Source: Lepus europaeus
Lineage: Eukaryota > Chordata > Mammalia > Lagomorpha > Leporidae
Direction of reading: 5' to 3'
Assembly (NCBI RefSeq): GCF_033115175.1
Contig: NC_084836.1
Coordinates: forward strand, 71,347,297-71,411,296
Length of the DNA stretch: 64,000 bases
In this document: piece by piece, positions 24,405 to 34,330 of the stretch
How the letters are laid out: every line of letters starts with the position of its first letter
Numbering within the stretch: the first letter of the stretch is position 1
Notes under the pieces: generated by a model
Seen by the model: the letters and a program-made list of their open reading frames with translations, nothing else
What the model was told of the DNA's origin: nothing
Databases searched by the model: none
Position numbers and translations under genes: made by a program

Positions 24405-24721
24405 GAAATGTTTGTTTATTTGAAAGGCAGAGTCAGAGAGAAAGAGAGAGAGAGAGAGATATCTTCCATCACTGGTTCACTCCCCAAGTGGCCGCAACGA
24501 CCAGGGCCCGGCCAAGCTGAGGCCAGCAGCCAGGAGCTTCTTCTGGGTCTCCCACATTGATGCAGGGGCCCAAGAACTTGAACCATCTTCTACTGCTTTC
24601 CCAGGCGCATTAGCAGGGATCTGGATCCAAAGTGTAGGAGCTGGGACTCAAAATGGTGCTCATATGGGATGCTGGCATTGTAGGTGGTGGATTTATCCAC
24701 TATGCCACAATGCTGGCCCCA
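24405..24721 (-). mobile_element. C-SINE, tail interrupted by the preceding copy
   Basis: Antisense TTTATTTGAAAGGCAGAGTC to 'aatgctggcccc'; its T-rich tail probably continues before 24177. Confidence 0.85.
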
Positions 24722-24750
24722 AAGTTTTTAATTTTAAAAATATGTATTTA

Positions 24751-25085
24751 GGCCAGCGCCGTGGCTCACTAAGCTAATCCTCTGCCTGTGGCGCCGGCAC
24801 ACTGGGTTCTAGTCCAAGTCGGGGCGCCAGATTCTGTCCCGGTTGCCCCTCTTCTAGGCCAACTCTGTGCTGTGGCCCGGGAGTGCAGTGGAGGATGGCC
24901 CAAGTTCTTGGGCCCTGCACCCCATGGGAGACCAGGAGAAGCACCTGGCTCCTGGCTTCAGATTATCGCAGTGCACCGGCCACGGCGGCCATTGGAGGGT
25001 GAACCAACTGTAAAGGAAGACCTTTCTCCCTGTCTCTCTCTCTCACTGTCCACTCTGCCTGTCAAAAAAATAAAAAATAAATAAA
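24751..25085 (+). mobile_element. C-SINE, CTGCCTGTC subfamily, full length
   Basis: Sense copy with a perfect 19-base duplication TTTTAAAAATATGTATTTA (24732-24750 and 25086-25104). The target was the tail of an antisense C-SINE. Confidence 0.95.
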
Positions 25086-25087
25086 TT

Positions 25088-25240
25088 TTAAAAATATGTA
25101 TTTATTTGAAAGAGAGATGTATTTTCTATCTGCTAGTTCACTTTCCAAATGCCCACAACAGCCAGGGTTGGACCAGGATGAAGCCAGGAGCCAGGAGCTC
25201 CATCCAAGACTTCCATGTGGGTAACAAAGATCCAAGTACT
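25088..25240 (-). mobile_element. C-SINE fragment, antisense
   Basis: TATTTATTTGAAAGAGAG to 'aaagatccaagtact'; cut off where the next sense element starts, and the SINE 5' half is not found beyond it. Confidence 0.75.
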
Positions 25241-25582
25241 GGCTGGCGCCGTGGCTTAACAGGCTAATCCTCCGCCTTGCGGCGCTGGCACACCAGGTTC
25301 TAGTCCCGGTTGGGGTGCCGGATTCTATCCCGGTTGCCCCCCTTCCAGGCCAGCTCTCTGCTATGGCCCGGGAAGGCAGTGGAGGATGGCCCAAGTCCTT
25401 GGGCCCTGCACCCACATGGGAGACCAGGAGAAGCACCTGGCTCCTGGCTTTGGATCAGTGCGATGAGCCGGCCGCAGCGACCATTGGAGGGTGAACCAAC
25501 GGCAAAAAGGAAGACCTTTCTCTCTGTCTCTCTCTCTCTCACTATCCACTCTGCCTGTCAAAAACAAAACAAACAAAAAAAA
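25241..25582 (+). mobile_element. C-SINE, CTGCCTGTC subfamily, full length
   Basis: Sense copy from 'ggctggcgccgtggcttaac' to an A-rich AAAACAAAACAAAC tail. Confidence 0.9.
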
Positions 25583-25667
25583 CGCTCAAGAGGACTATGA
25601 ACTATGAATAAGGTCATAATATTAATTCCAGTATAGCAAAAGGAAAGGAGAAACTCATTTAGAAAAA

Positions 25668-25917
25668 AGTATTTTTTAATTTATGAAGGGCAAAGAGAGT
25701 AAGAGGAGAGTTAGTTTACGCCCCAAGTTCCCACAACAGCAGGGGCTGGGCACTCAATCCAACTCTCCCAGTCACTTGAGCCATCACTTACTGCCTCCTG
25801 GGTCTGCACTAGTGTGAAGCTAGAATCAGGAGAGGAACTGAGTCTTGGATCCAGACATTCTCTCGTGGGACACTGGCATCCCAACCAGTGTCCTAACTAC
25901 TGTGAAACACCTGCCCC
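25668..25917 (-). mobile_element. Degenerate C-SINE
   Basis: Antisense, diverged: TTTAATTTATGAAGGGC, 'acgccccaagttcccacaac', 'cacctgcccc'. Confidence 0.6.
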
Positions 25918-26057
25918 TATATATTTTTTAAACTTAGAGAATTATAACTTAATATTCTAGTTTGCTATCTCAGGGCCATTATGATAATTTTTAAAAATCC
26001 CTAATTATTTAGTAGATGTTGTGTTTTTACTTAGTGGCTTTCCTACTAATAGTACAA

Positions 26058-26362
26058 TTTTTTTTTTAGGACTTATTTATTTGAAAGAGTTAGAGAAAGA
26101 AATCTTTTGTTAGTTTGTTCCCTAAGTGGCCACAGAGACTAGAGCTGGGCCAGGCTGAAGCCAGAAGCCAGGAGCTACTTCTGGATCTTCCATGTGGGTC
26201 CAGGGACACAAGGACTTGGGCCATTTTCTGCTGCTCTTTCAGGTGCCTTAGTAGGGAGCTGGTTGGTTGGGAAGTGAAGTAGCCTGAACTCAAACCAGTG
26301 CTCATAAGGGATGTCAGTGTTGCAGGTGACAGCTTAACTTGCTGCGCCACAACACTGGCCCC
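26058..26362 (-). mobile_element. C-SINE, full length
   Basis: Antisense, T run then 'acttatttatttgaaagag' through 'cacaacactggcccc'. Confidence 0.85.
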
Positions 26363-26395
26363 TAACAGTAGACTTTTAAAAAGTTTGCTATTAGA

Positions 26396-26772
26396 CTGGA
26401 GCCGGTGCTGTGGCGCAGCCAGTTAACACCCTGGCCTGAAGTGCCAGCATCCCATATGGGCCCCAGTTTGAGACCTGGCTGCTCCACTTTCAATCCAGCT
26501 CTCTGCTTTGGCCTGGGAAAGCAGTAGAAGATGGCCCAAGTCCTTGGGCCCCTGCACCCACGTGGGAGACCCAGAAGAAGCTCCTGGCTCCTGGCTTTGG
26601 ATCAGCGCAGCTACAGCTGTTGAGGCCAATTGGAGAGTGAACCAGAGGATGGAAGACCTCTCTCTCTCACTCTCTCTCTCTGCCTCTCCTCTCTCTGTGT
26701 AACTGTGACTTCCAAATAAATAAGTAAATCTTTAAAAAAATAAAATCAACCTTGGGGGAAAAATTATAAAAG
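26396..26772 (+). mobile_element. C-SINE, full length
   Basis: Sense copy with a perfect 16-base duplication AAAGTTTGCTATTAGA (26380-26395 and 26773-26788). Confidence 0.93.
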
Positions 26773-26874
26773 AAAGTTTGCTATTAGAAATAACTCATAA
26801 GTAGTCCCCTTCCTGCACATGTCTATTTTGATTTCTGAGAATATTAAAAACTTTGTTTGTCTATCCATCTCTCT

Positions 26875-27085
26875 GCCTCTCAAACAGAGAAAGAGAACCT
26901 CCATATGATAACCCACTCCACAGATGCCCACCATGGCTGGGGCTGGGCCAGAACTAGTCTAGGTCTCCCATGTGGGTGCAGGAACCCAGGTACTTGAACC
27001 ATCAGTGCTGCCTCCCAGGGCTGCAGCAGCAGGAAGCTGGAGTCGGGAGCCAGAGCTGGGTACTGAACCCAGGCACTCAGTGTGT
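26875..27085 (-). mobile_element. Degenerate C-SINE fragment
   Basis: Antisense remnants: 'ccactccacagatgccca', 'aggtctcccatgtgggtgca', 'ggaagctggagtcgggag'. Confidence 0.55.
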
Positions 27086-27138
27086 AAATGCCCGCCACTC
27101 TCAGAGTATTTTAGTGTTTTAAATTAAACTTACCTTTT

Positions 27139-27396
27139 GGGGCCGGCGTTGTGGTGCAGCGGGTTAATCTGCTGCTTGTGAGGTCCCCCCTCCCCCGCCC
27201 ACGCATTCCAGTCCCAGCTGCTCCACTTCCTATCCAGCTCTTGAAAGTACAGTGGGATGGCCCACGTGGGAAACCCTGAGGGAATTCCTGGCTGCTGGCC
27301 ATTTGGGGAGTGAACCAAGACATGGAAGATCTCTGTCTCTCTGTCTCTTCCTCTCTGTAACTCTGCCTTTCAAATAAATTAAAATGAATCTTTTAA
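27139..27396 (+). mobile_element. C-SINE, shortened
   Basis: Sense copy opening 'ggggccggcgttgtggtgca'; deletions in the middle; ends CAAATAAATTAAAATGAATC. Confidence 0.82.
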
Positions 27397-27399
27397 ATT

Positions 27400-27686
27400 A
27401 ATTTTGAGATAATTACAGATTCACATACAGTTGTAAAAAAAATATACAGGGAGTTTCTGTGTAGCCACTCCCCTCAATGGCAATGACTTGTAGAACTATA
27501 GTATGCACACTGCCACAACTAGGATATTGATATGCTGCTAAAGAACAGGTGCATCACCTTTCAGTCCTGGAATTGCCATTTCATTGCCCTACCACCCCAC
27601 TCTGGTTACCAATTATCTATCATTTCTATAATTTTAAGAATATTATATACATGGCATATAGTAAATGATCTTTGTGGGATTGCCTT
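27400..27686 (-). mobile_element. Ancient L1 fragment (part 1)
   Basis: 'agataattacagattcacat ... tgacttgtagaactatagta ... atttctataattttaagaat' resembles the antisense 3' region of old mammalian L1. It appears to resume at 30041 after about 2.35 kb of inserted repeats. Confidence 0.55.
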
Positions 27687-27733
27687 TTTTTATTTTTTAA
27701 AGATTTATTAGAAAAAAAAAAAAAAAAAAAAAA
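27687..27733 (-). mobile_element. C-SINE tail fragment plus A run
   Basis: TTTTTTAAAGATTTATTAG followed by about 20 A; only the tail of an antisense SINE is present. Confidence 0.5.
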
Positions 27734-27737
27734 GGAT

Positions 27738-27991
27738 GGGGCTGGCACTGTGGCACCTCAGCTTAATGCCCTGGCCTGAAGCATCGGCATCCCATATGGG
27801 CGCTGGTTCTAGTCCCGGCTGCTCTTCTTCTGATCCAGCTCTCTGCTGTGGCCTGGGATAGCAGTAGAGGATGGCCCAAGTCCTTGGGCCCCTGCACTCA
27901 CATGGGAGACCTGGAAGAAGCTCCTGGCTCCTGGCTTCGGATTGGCGCAGCCATTGCAGCCATTTGAGGAGTGAACCAGTGGATGGAAGAC

Positions 27992-28023
<32 letters not shown>

Positions 28024-28087
28024 CTCCTCTCTCTGTGTAACTCTGACTTTCAAATAAAAATAAATAAATCTTAAAAAAAAAAAAAAA
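27738..28087 (+). mobile_element. C-SINE, full length
   Basis: Sense copy 'ggggctggcactgtggcacc' to AAATAAATCTTAAAA and a 16-base A tail. Confidence 0.9.
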
Positions 28088-28090
28088 GGC

Positions 28091-28440
28091 AGGGGCCTGT
28101 GCTGTGGCACAGTGGGTTGACTCCCTGGCCTGAAGCGCCAGCATCCCATATGGGCTCCGGATCTAGTCCCAGTTGCTCCTCTTCTGATCCAGCTCTCTGC
28201 TGTGGCCTGGGAAAGCAATGGAAGATGGCCCAAGTCCTTGGGCCCTTGCACCCGTGCTGGGAGACCTGGAAGAAGCTCCTGGCTTCTGGCTTCGGATCAG
28301 TGCAGCTCCGACAGTTGCGGCCATCTGGGGAGTGAACCATCGGACAGAGGACCTCTTTCTCTCTCTCTGCCTCTCCTCTCTCTGTGTAACTGTGACTTCC
28401 AAATAAATAAATAAATAAATAAATCTTTTTTTTTTAAAAA
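28091..28440 (+). mobile_element. C-SINE, full length
   Basis: Sense copy placed head-to-tail directly after the previous one; five AAAT units in the tail, then T and A runs. Confidence 0.9.
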
Positions 28441-28637
28441 AAAGGCAGAGATAGAGATTGTCCATTGGCTGTTTTAGTTCCCTGTATGCCCATAACAGCT
28501 GGGGCATTTGTTGAATCCAGGAGCTAGGCATATTAGCAGGAAGCTGGATTGGAAGCTGAGCAGTTGGTGCTTGGATGTGCATTCCTATTAAGGGATGGCC
28601 CAAGTGTTGATCTAACCCACTGTGCCACAACGCCCTC
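28441..28637 (-). mobile_element. Older C-SINE, antisense, shortened
   Basis: 'aaaggcagagatagagattg', 'tattagcaggaagctggatt', 'ctgtgccacaacgccc'. Confidence 0.65.
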
Positions 28638-28655
28638 CTCGGGATTGTCTGTCTG

Positions 28656-28659
28656 GTTT

Positions 28660-28695
<36 letters not shown>

Positions 28696-29345
28696 GTCTT
28701 TTTTTTTTTTTAACTTTTATTTAATGAATATAAATTTCCAAAGTACAGCTCATGGGTTACAATGGCTTCCCCCTCCCAAAACTTCCCTCCCACCCACAAC
28801 CCTCCCCTTTCCCGCTCCCTCTCCCCTTCCAATCACATCATGATTCATTTTCAATTCTCTTTATATACAAAAGATCAGTTTAGTATAATTTAGGTAATGA
28901 TTTCAACAGTTTGCCCCCATATAGCAACACAAAGTGAAAAAAAAAAATACTGTTGGAGTACTAGTTATAGCATTAAATAAGAGTGTACAGCACATTAAAG
29001 GCAGAGATCCTACATAATATTTTTTTAAAAATTAATTAATTTTCTATGCCATTTCCAATTTAACACCAGGTTTTTTTTTTTTTATTTCCAATTATCTTTA
29101 TATACAGGAGATCGATTCAGTATATAATTAGTAAAGATCTCATCAGTTTGTACCCACGCAGAAACACAAAGTGTAAAAATACTGTTTCAGTTCTAGTTAT
29201 AGCATCACTGCACATTAGACAACACATTAAGGACAGATCCCACATGGGATGTAAGTACACAGTGACTCCTGTTGCTGACTTAACAATTTGACACTCTTGT
29301 TCATGGCGTCAGTAATCTCCCTAGGCTCTAGTCATGAGTTGCCAG
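28656..29345 (-). mobile_element. Rabbit-type L1, 3' end only
   Basis: The reverse complement reads as the lagomorph L1 3' UTR: A tail, 'ttcattaaataaaagtt', 'ttgtgggtgggaggga', and 'gccatgaacaagagtgtcaa' further in. It is 5' truncated; no ORF2 is present. Two related copies of a ~150-base unit (28851-29010 and 29085-29235) lie inside it. Confidence 0.8.
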
Positions 29346-29556
29346 GTTTGTTTTTTGTTTTTAAGATTTATTTGTTTATTTGAAATTAAGAGTTACACAG
29401 AGAGAAGATAGGCAGAGAGAGAGAAGTCTTCCATCTGATGGTTCACTCCCCAGTTGGCTGCAATGGCTGGAACTTGTGCCCATCCGAAGCCAGGAGCCAG
29501 GAGCTTCCTCCAGGTCTCCCACGTGGATGCAGGGGCCCAAGGACTTGGGCCGTTTT
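29346..29556 (-). mobile_element. C-SINE, part 1 (split by insertion)
   Basis: Antisense SINE 3' half; continues at 29897. The whole element is probably flanked by GGGATTGTCT (28641-28650 and 30041-30050). Confidence 0.85.
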
Positions 29557-29562
29557 CTTTTC

Positions 29563-29593
<31 letters not shown>

Positions 29594-29896
29594 TTTTAGT
29601 GAGAGAGAGACAGAAAGGAAGGTCTTCCTTTTTGCCGTTGGTTCACCCTCCAGTGGCCGCTGTGGCTGGCTCATTGTGCTGATCCGAAGCCAGGAGCCAG
29701 GTGCTTCTCTTGGTCTCCCATGTGGGTGCAGGGCCCAAGGACTTGGGCCATCCTCCACTGCCTTGCCAGGCCATAGCAGAGAGCTGGCCTGGAAGAGGGG
29801 CAACCGGGATAGAATCCAGCGCCCCAACCGGGACTAGAACCTGGTGTGCCAGCGCCACAAGGCGGAGGATTAGCCTGTTAAGCCACGGCGCCGGCT
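29557..29896 (-). mobile_element. C-SINE, CTGCCTGTC subfamily, nested
   Basis: Antisense copy with a TTC-repeat tail and 'aagccacggcgccggctc' head, inserted into another C-SINE; the target CTTGG(G)CCGTTTTCT is present on both sides. Confidence 0.9.
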
Positions 29897-30039
29897 CTTG
29901 GCCGTTTTCTACTGCTTTCTCAGGCCATAGCAGAGAGCTGGATTGGAAGTGGAGCAGTCAGGACTAGAACCAATGCCCATATGGGATGCCGGTGCTTCAG
30001 GCCAGGGCATTAACCCTCTGTGCCACAGTGCTGGCCCCA
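29897..30039 (-). mobile_element. C-SINE, part 2
   Basis: Resumes at 'ccgttttctactgctttctc' and runs to 'cacagtgctggcccc'. Confidence 0.85.
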
Positions 30040-30040
30040 T

Positions 30041-30115
30041 GGGATTGTCTTTCTTTACATAGCATAATTCCCTGGAGGTTCCTGATATGTTACTGTTTTG
30101 TATCAGGAGCTTGTC
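30041..30115 (-). mobile_element. Ancient L1 fragment (part 2)
   Basis: 'cattgtctttctttacatag'-like text ('tctttctttacatagcataa', 'gttcctgatatgtt') continues the old antisense L1 that stops near 27686. Confidence 0.45.
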
Positions 30116-30127
30116 CTAGATGTTTTA

Positions 30128-30355
30128 TTTGAGAGCTCCCTTCTGTGGATCATCCCCCAAATGCCCACAAAGCTGAGGCTGGGCTGGGGCCAAAGCCAGG
30201 AGCCAAAACTCAGTCTCCTGTTGGGTAGGCAGGAGCCCAATTACTTGAACCGTCACCACTGCTTCCCAGGGCCTGACTTAGTAGGAAGCTGGAGTCAATA
30301 GCAAGCCTGGTTTTGAATGCAGGCACTTAACCATTAGGCCAAAACTTAGGCCCCC
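30128..30355 (-). mobile_element. Degenerate C-SINE
   Basis: Antisense: 'ccccaaatgcccacaaagct', 'acttgaaccgtcaccactgc', 'tagtaggaagctggagtc'. Confidence 0.6.
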
Positions 30356-30374
30356 AGGTATTTTTGTTTGTTTG

Positions 30375-30660
30375 TTTTTAGAGATTTATTTATTTACTTG
30401 AAAGGCAATGTTACAGAGAGAGAGGGCCAGACCAAGAGAGAGATCTAGTCATTGGTTCACTTCCCAAATGAACGCAACGGTCAGGGCTAGGCCTGGCTGA
30501 AGCTAGGAGCCCAAAACTCCATCTTGGTCCCCCGTGTGTGTGGCAGCAGCCCAAGCACTTGGGCCATCTTCTGCTGCTTTTCCAGGACTTCAGCAGGGAG
30601 CTGGATTGGAAGCAGAACAGCTGGGACTCGAACCGGTGTTTCCATATGGGATGCCCCAGA
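30375..30660 (-). mobile_element. C-SINE, head truncated
   Basis: Antisense from TTTATTTATTTACTTGAAAGG to 'catatgggatgcccc'. Confidence 0.78.
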
Positions 30661-30967
30661 TGTTGTTTTTAAAGTGTACATTTTCTCTAACTTTTACAAA
30701 GTGCTTACCTCCATTTTCAGATGGTTAAGAGGTTAAGCAAGAGGAATTTGCCTAAGGCCACACAACTTGTTTGTAGTTTAAACTCAGTGCAAATTCCAAA
30801 GCTGGTACTGATCATGCAATGATAATATACAAAGTACTTTCTTAAATGGTTTCATTTTTAGTTTGAGCCTCACAACAATTCTGTATGATTGGTGTTGCAG
30901 TAGGACAGGCACTCTCATTCTCTCTTAAATGATGGAGGAAACAGGTTAATATCAAGAGAAGTGACTT

Positions 30968-31296
30968 GCTGGCGCTGCAGCTCAACAGGCTAATCCTCCA
31001 CCTAGCGGCGCCGGCACACCAGGTTCTAGCCCTGGTCGGGGCGCTGGATTCTGTCCTGGTTGCCCCTCTTCCAGGCCAGCTCTCTGCTGTGGCCTGGGAA
31101 TGCAGTGGAGGATGGCCCAAGTGCTTGGGCCCTTTACCCGCATGGGAGACCAGGAGAAGCACCTGGCTCCTGCCTTCGGATCAGCGCGATGCGCTGGCCG
31201 AAGCGTGCCGGCTGTGGTGGCCATTGGAGGGTGAACCAACGGCAAAAGGAAGACCTTTCTCTCTGTATCTCTCTCACTGTCCACTCCGCCTGTCAC

Positions 31297-31320
<24 letters not shown>
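30968..31320 (+). mobile_element. C-SINE, CTGCCTGTC subfamily, full length
   Basis: Sense copy with a tail of about 25 A and a perfect 14-base duplication AAGAGAAGTGACTT (30954-30967 and 31321-31334). Probably young. Confidence 0.95.
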
Positions 31321-31327
<7 letters not shown>

Positions 31328-31334
31328 GTGACTT

Positions 31335-31952
<618 letters not shown>

Positions 31953-32219
31953 CAGAGTTCAGATGGTCAAACAGTGGAAGCTGTGTTTGAACTAAGTCTT
32001 GGAGGATCTGGAGATCATGAGCTTGAGTAGAATCAGGAAGGGCATTTCTGGCAGCAGTGAGGGTAAGTGTGTTAGAAGCATTAAGGACACAGAGAATGTT
32101 AGCATTTTCTGTTGATTTGGAGCCCGGAGGGCTGGGGGACGGAGAGAGGCATGGAGATAGGAAAGGTAGGATAATACAGAGTAGAGGCTACCAAACACTT
32201 ATATTTGGGAATTGCCTCT

Positions 32220-32440
32220 TGGGAAGCAAAACCTATATCTTAGCAGTGGTGGGGAGACTTTTTTATGCCAAGAGCCATTTGGGTATTTAGAATATCATCC
32301 GCAAGCCATATGACATTACCAACTTAAACATCGCCTGCTGTGCATTTATTGGACTGAGTCCTGCCTGCAGCCATCTTGGCCACACCAAATGCTTTTGCGG
32401 ACTTACCTGGCCTGCAGGCCAATGTTCCCACCCCTACTTG
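32220..32440. repeat. Possible dispersed repeat, family unknown
   Basis: 'gagacttttttatgccaaga ... tgcaggccaatgttcccacccct' has the wording of repeats that end in 'ggccaatgttgcccacccctg'. I cannot assign a family. Confidence 0.3.
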
Positions 32441-32474
32441 AGAGGCTGCTGTGGTCAGGTCTTTTTTACCCAGT

Positions 32475-32550
32475 CTCTTCTCTTCTCTTCTCTTCTCTTC
32501 TCTTCTCTTCTCTTCTCTTCTCTTCTCTTCTCTTCTCTTCTCTTCTCTTT

Positions 32551-32606
<56 letters not shown>

Positions 32607-32609
32607 TTT
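32475..32609. repeat. (TCTTC)n then (TTTC)n pyrimidine microsatellite
   Basis: About 73 bases of TCTTC units followed directly by about 60 bases of TTTC units; a continuous 135-base pyrimidine strand forming the tail of the SINE that follows. Confidence 0.95.
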
Positions 32610-32612
32610 TGT

Positions 32613-32671
32613 TAAGATATATTTATTTATTTGAAAGGCAGTTAGAGAGAGGCAGAGGGAGAGAGGTCCTC
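32613..32671 (-). mobile_element. C-SINE, part 1 (antisense tail)
   Basis: GTTAAGATATATTTATTTATTTG to 'gagaggtcctcca'; continues at 32883. Confidence 0.8.
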
Positions 32672-32882
32672 CAGGGGCTGGTGCTATGGTGTAGTGGGCT
32701 GCTAAGTTTCCACCTGCAGTGCTGGCAATCCATATGGGTGCACAGTTCGAGTCCCGGCAGCTCCTCTTCCATTCCAGCTCTCTGCTATGGCCTGAGAAAG
32801 CAATGGAAGATGGCTCACGTGCTTGGGCCCCCGCACCCAAGTGGGAAACACAGAAGAAGCTCCTGGCTCCTGGCTTTGGATC
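32672..32882 (+). mobile_element. C-SINE 5' part, inserted in sense
   Basis: 'ggggctggtgctatggtgta' to 'cctggctttggatcgg' without any tail; interrupts an antisense C-SINE and pairs with its second half. Confidence 0.85.
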
Positions 32883-33126
32883 GGTTCACTCCCCAGATGG
32901 CCGCAATGGCTGGAGTTGGGCCGATCCAAAGCCAAGAGCCTGGAACTTCTTCTGAGTCTCCCATGTGGGTGCAGGGGTCCAACGACTTGGGCCATCTTCC
33001 ACTGCTTTCCCAGGCCATAGCAGGGAGCTGGATTGGAAGTGGAGCAGCCAGGACTTGAACTGGTGCCCATGTGGGATGCCACACTGCAGGTGACAGCTTT
33101 ACCTGTTAAGCCACAGCACTGGCCCC
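32883..33126 (-). mobile_element. C-SINE, part 2
   Basis: 'ttcactccccagatggccgc' to 'agcactggcccc'. Confidence 0.85.
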
Positions 33127-33451
33127 ACTTTTTTTTAAAAATTTATTTATTAATTCAAAATCCAGATTTACAGAGAGAGAAGGAAAGAGATCTTCCATCT
33201 ACTGGTTTACTCCACAGATGGCTGCAACAGCCAAGACAGGGCCAGGCTGAAGCCAGGAGCCAGGAGCTTCATCTGGGTCTCCCACATGTTTGGCAGGGAC
33301 CCAAGCACTTGGGCCATCTTCCACTGCTTTCTCTGAACCATTAGCAGGGAGCTGAATGGGAAATGGATCAGGCGGGACTCAAACCAATACCCATATGGGA
33401 TGCCAGTGGCACAAGCCACGGCTTTACCCACTACGCCACAACTCTGGTCCC
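33127..33451 (-). mobile_element. C-SINE, full length
   Basis: Antisense, TTAAAAATTTATTTATTAATTC to 'cgccacaactctggtccc'. Confidence 0.82.
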
Positions 33452-33750
33452 ATCTATCTGTCTTGCAGCAAGGGCATGGGAAACGAATTTTTCCAGACAG
33501 ATTTTGAATCATATGAGGCTGCAAAAGAAGCATTGGCCATAGAAAGTTTGCTAGTGATAGAAGTGACGGCAGTGAGGGTGTATCTTATGTCCTGTAGCAG
33601 TGTCTCAGGGCCTGGGCTCATGGCACCAGCAGTACCTATCAGAGTGCTGAATGCAATAGGGTTTGGGACAGCCCAGGTCTGTGGCATGTTTCTAAGCACT
33701 GTTTCTGGTTGCTCTTTACCAGGCTCAGTTCTCTATTCCTCCTGCAACAT

Positions 33751-33751
33751 T

Positions 33752-33782
<31 letters not shown>

Positions 33783-33868
33783 ATAAAAATATATATAAAA
33801 ATATATATGTATATGTATGTTTATGTATGTAAATATATATGTATATACGTATATGTAATGTATATTTT
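33751..33868. repeat. (TA)n/(TG)n low-complexity tract
   Basis: Alternating TATA, TGTG and variant TATG units for about 118 bases. Confidence 0.9.
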
Positions 33869-34189
33869 TAAAGATTTATTTGCTTATTAGAAAGACAGAG
33901 TTACAGAAGAGAGAGAGAAGGGCAGAGAGACAAAGATATCTTCTATCAACTGGTTTATTCAACAAATGGCTGCAGTGGCTGGAACTAGGCCAGGAGACTG
34001 AAATTCCATCTGGATCTCCCACATGGGTGGCAGTTGTCCAAGGACTTGGGCCATCTTCTGCTGCTTCCCCAGGCCATTAGCAGTGAGCTGAATTGGAAAT
34101 GTAGCAGCCGGGACTGGAATTGGCGTTCACATGGGATGCTGGCGTTGCAGGTGGTGACTTAACCCAATGTGCCACAATGCCAGCACCCC
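33869..34189 (-). mobile_element. C-SINE, full length
   Basis: Antisense TTTTAAAGATTTATTTGC to 'gccacaatgccagcacccc'. Confidence 0.82.
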
Positions 34190-34214
34190 TCCTGCAGCTG
34201 TATGTGCTTCCCAG

Positions 34215-34281
34215 TATTATTATTATATTTTAAAGATTTATTTGTTTGAAAGCCAGAGTTACAGAGTTACAGAGAGAGAAA

Positions 34282-34327
<46 letters not shown>

Positions 34328-34330
34328 TTT
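34215..34330 (-). mobile_element. C-SINE tail fragment with (GA)n
   Basis: Only TATTTTAAAGATTTATTTG, GAAAGCCAGAGTTACAGAG and about 40 bases of GA repeat; body missing. Confidence 0.7.

Noticed and set aside
32475-32609. Regular short repeats as a CRISPR-like array
   Set aside because: Simple microsatellite without spacers in a mammalian genome.
32438-33058. 206-codon plus-strand frame
   Set aside because: Made of a translated TCTTC/TTTC microsatellite and two C-SINE segments.
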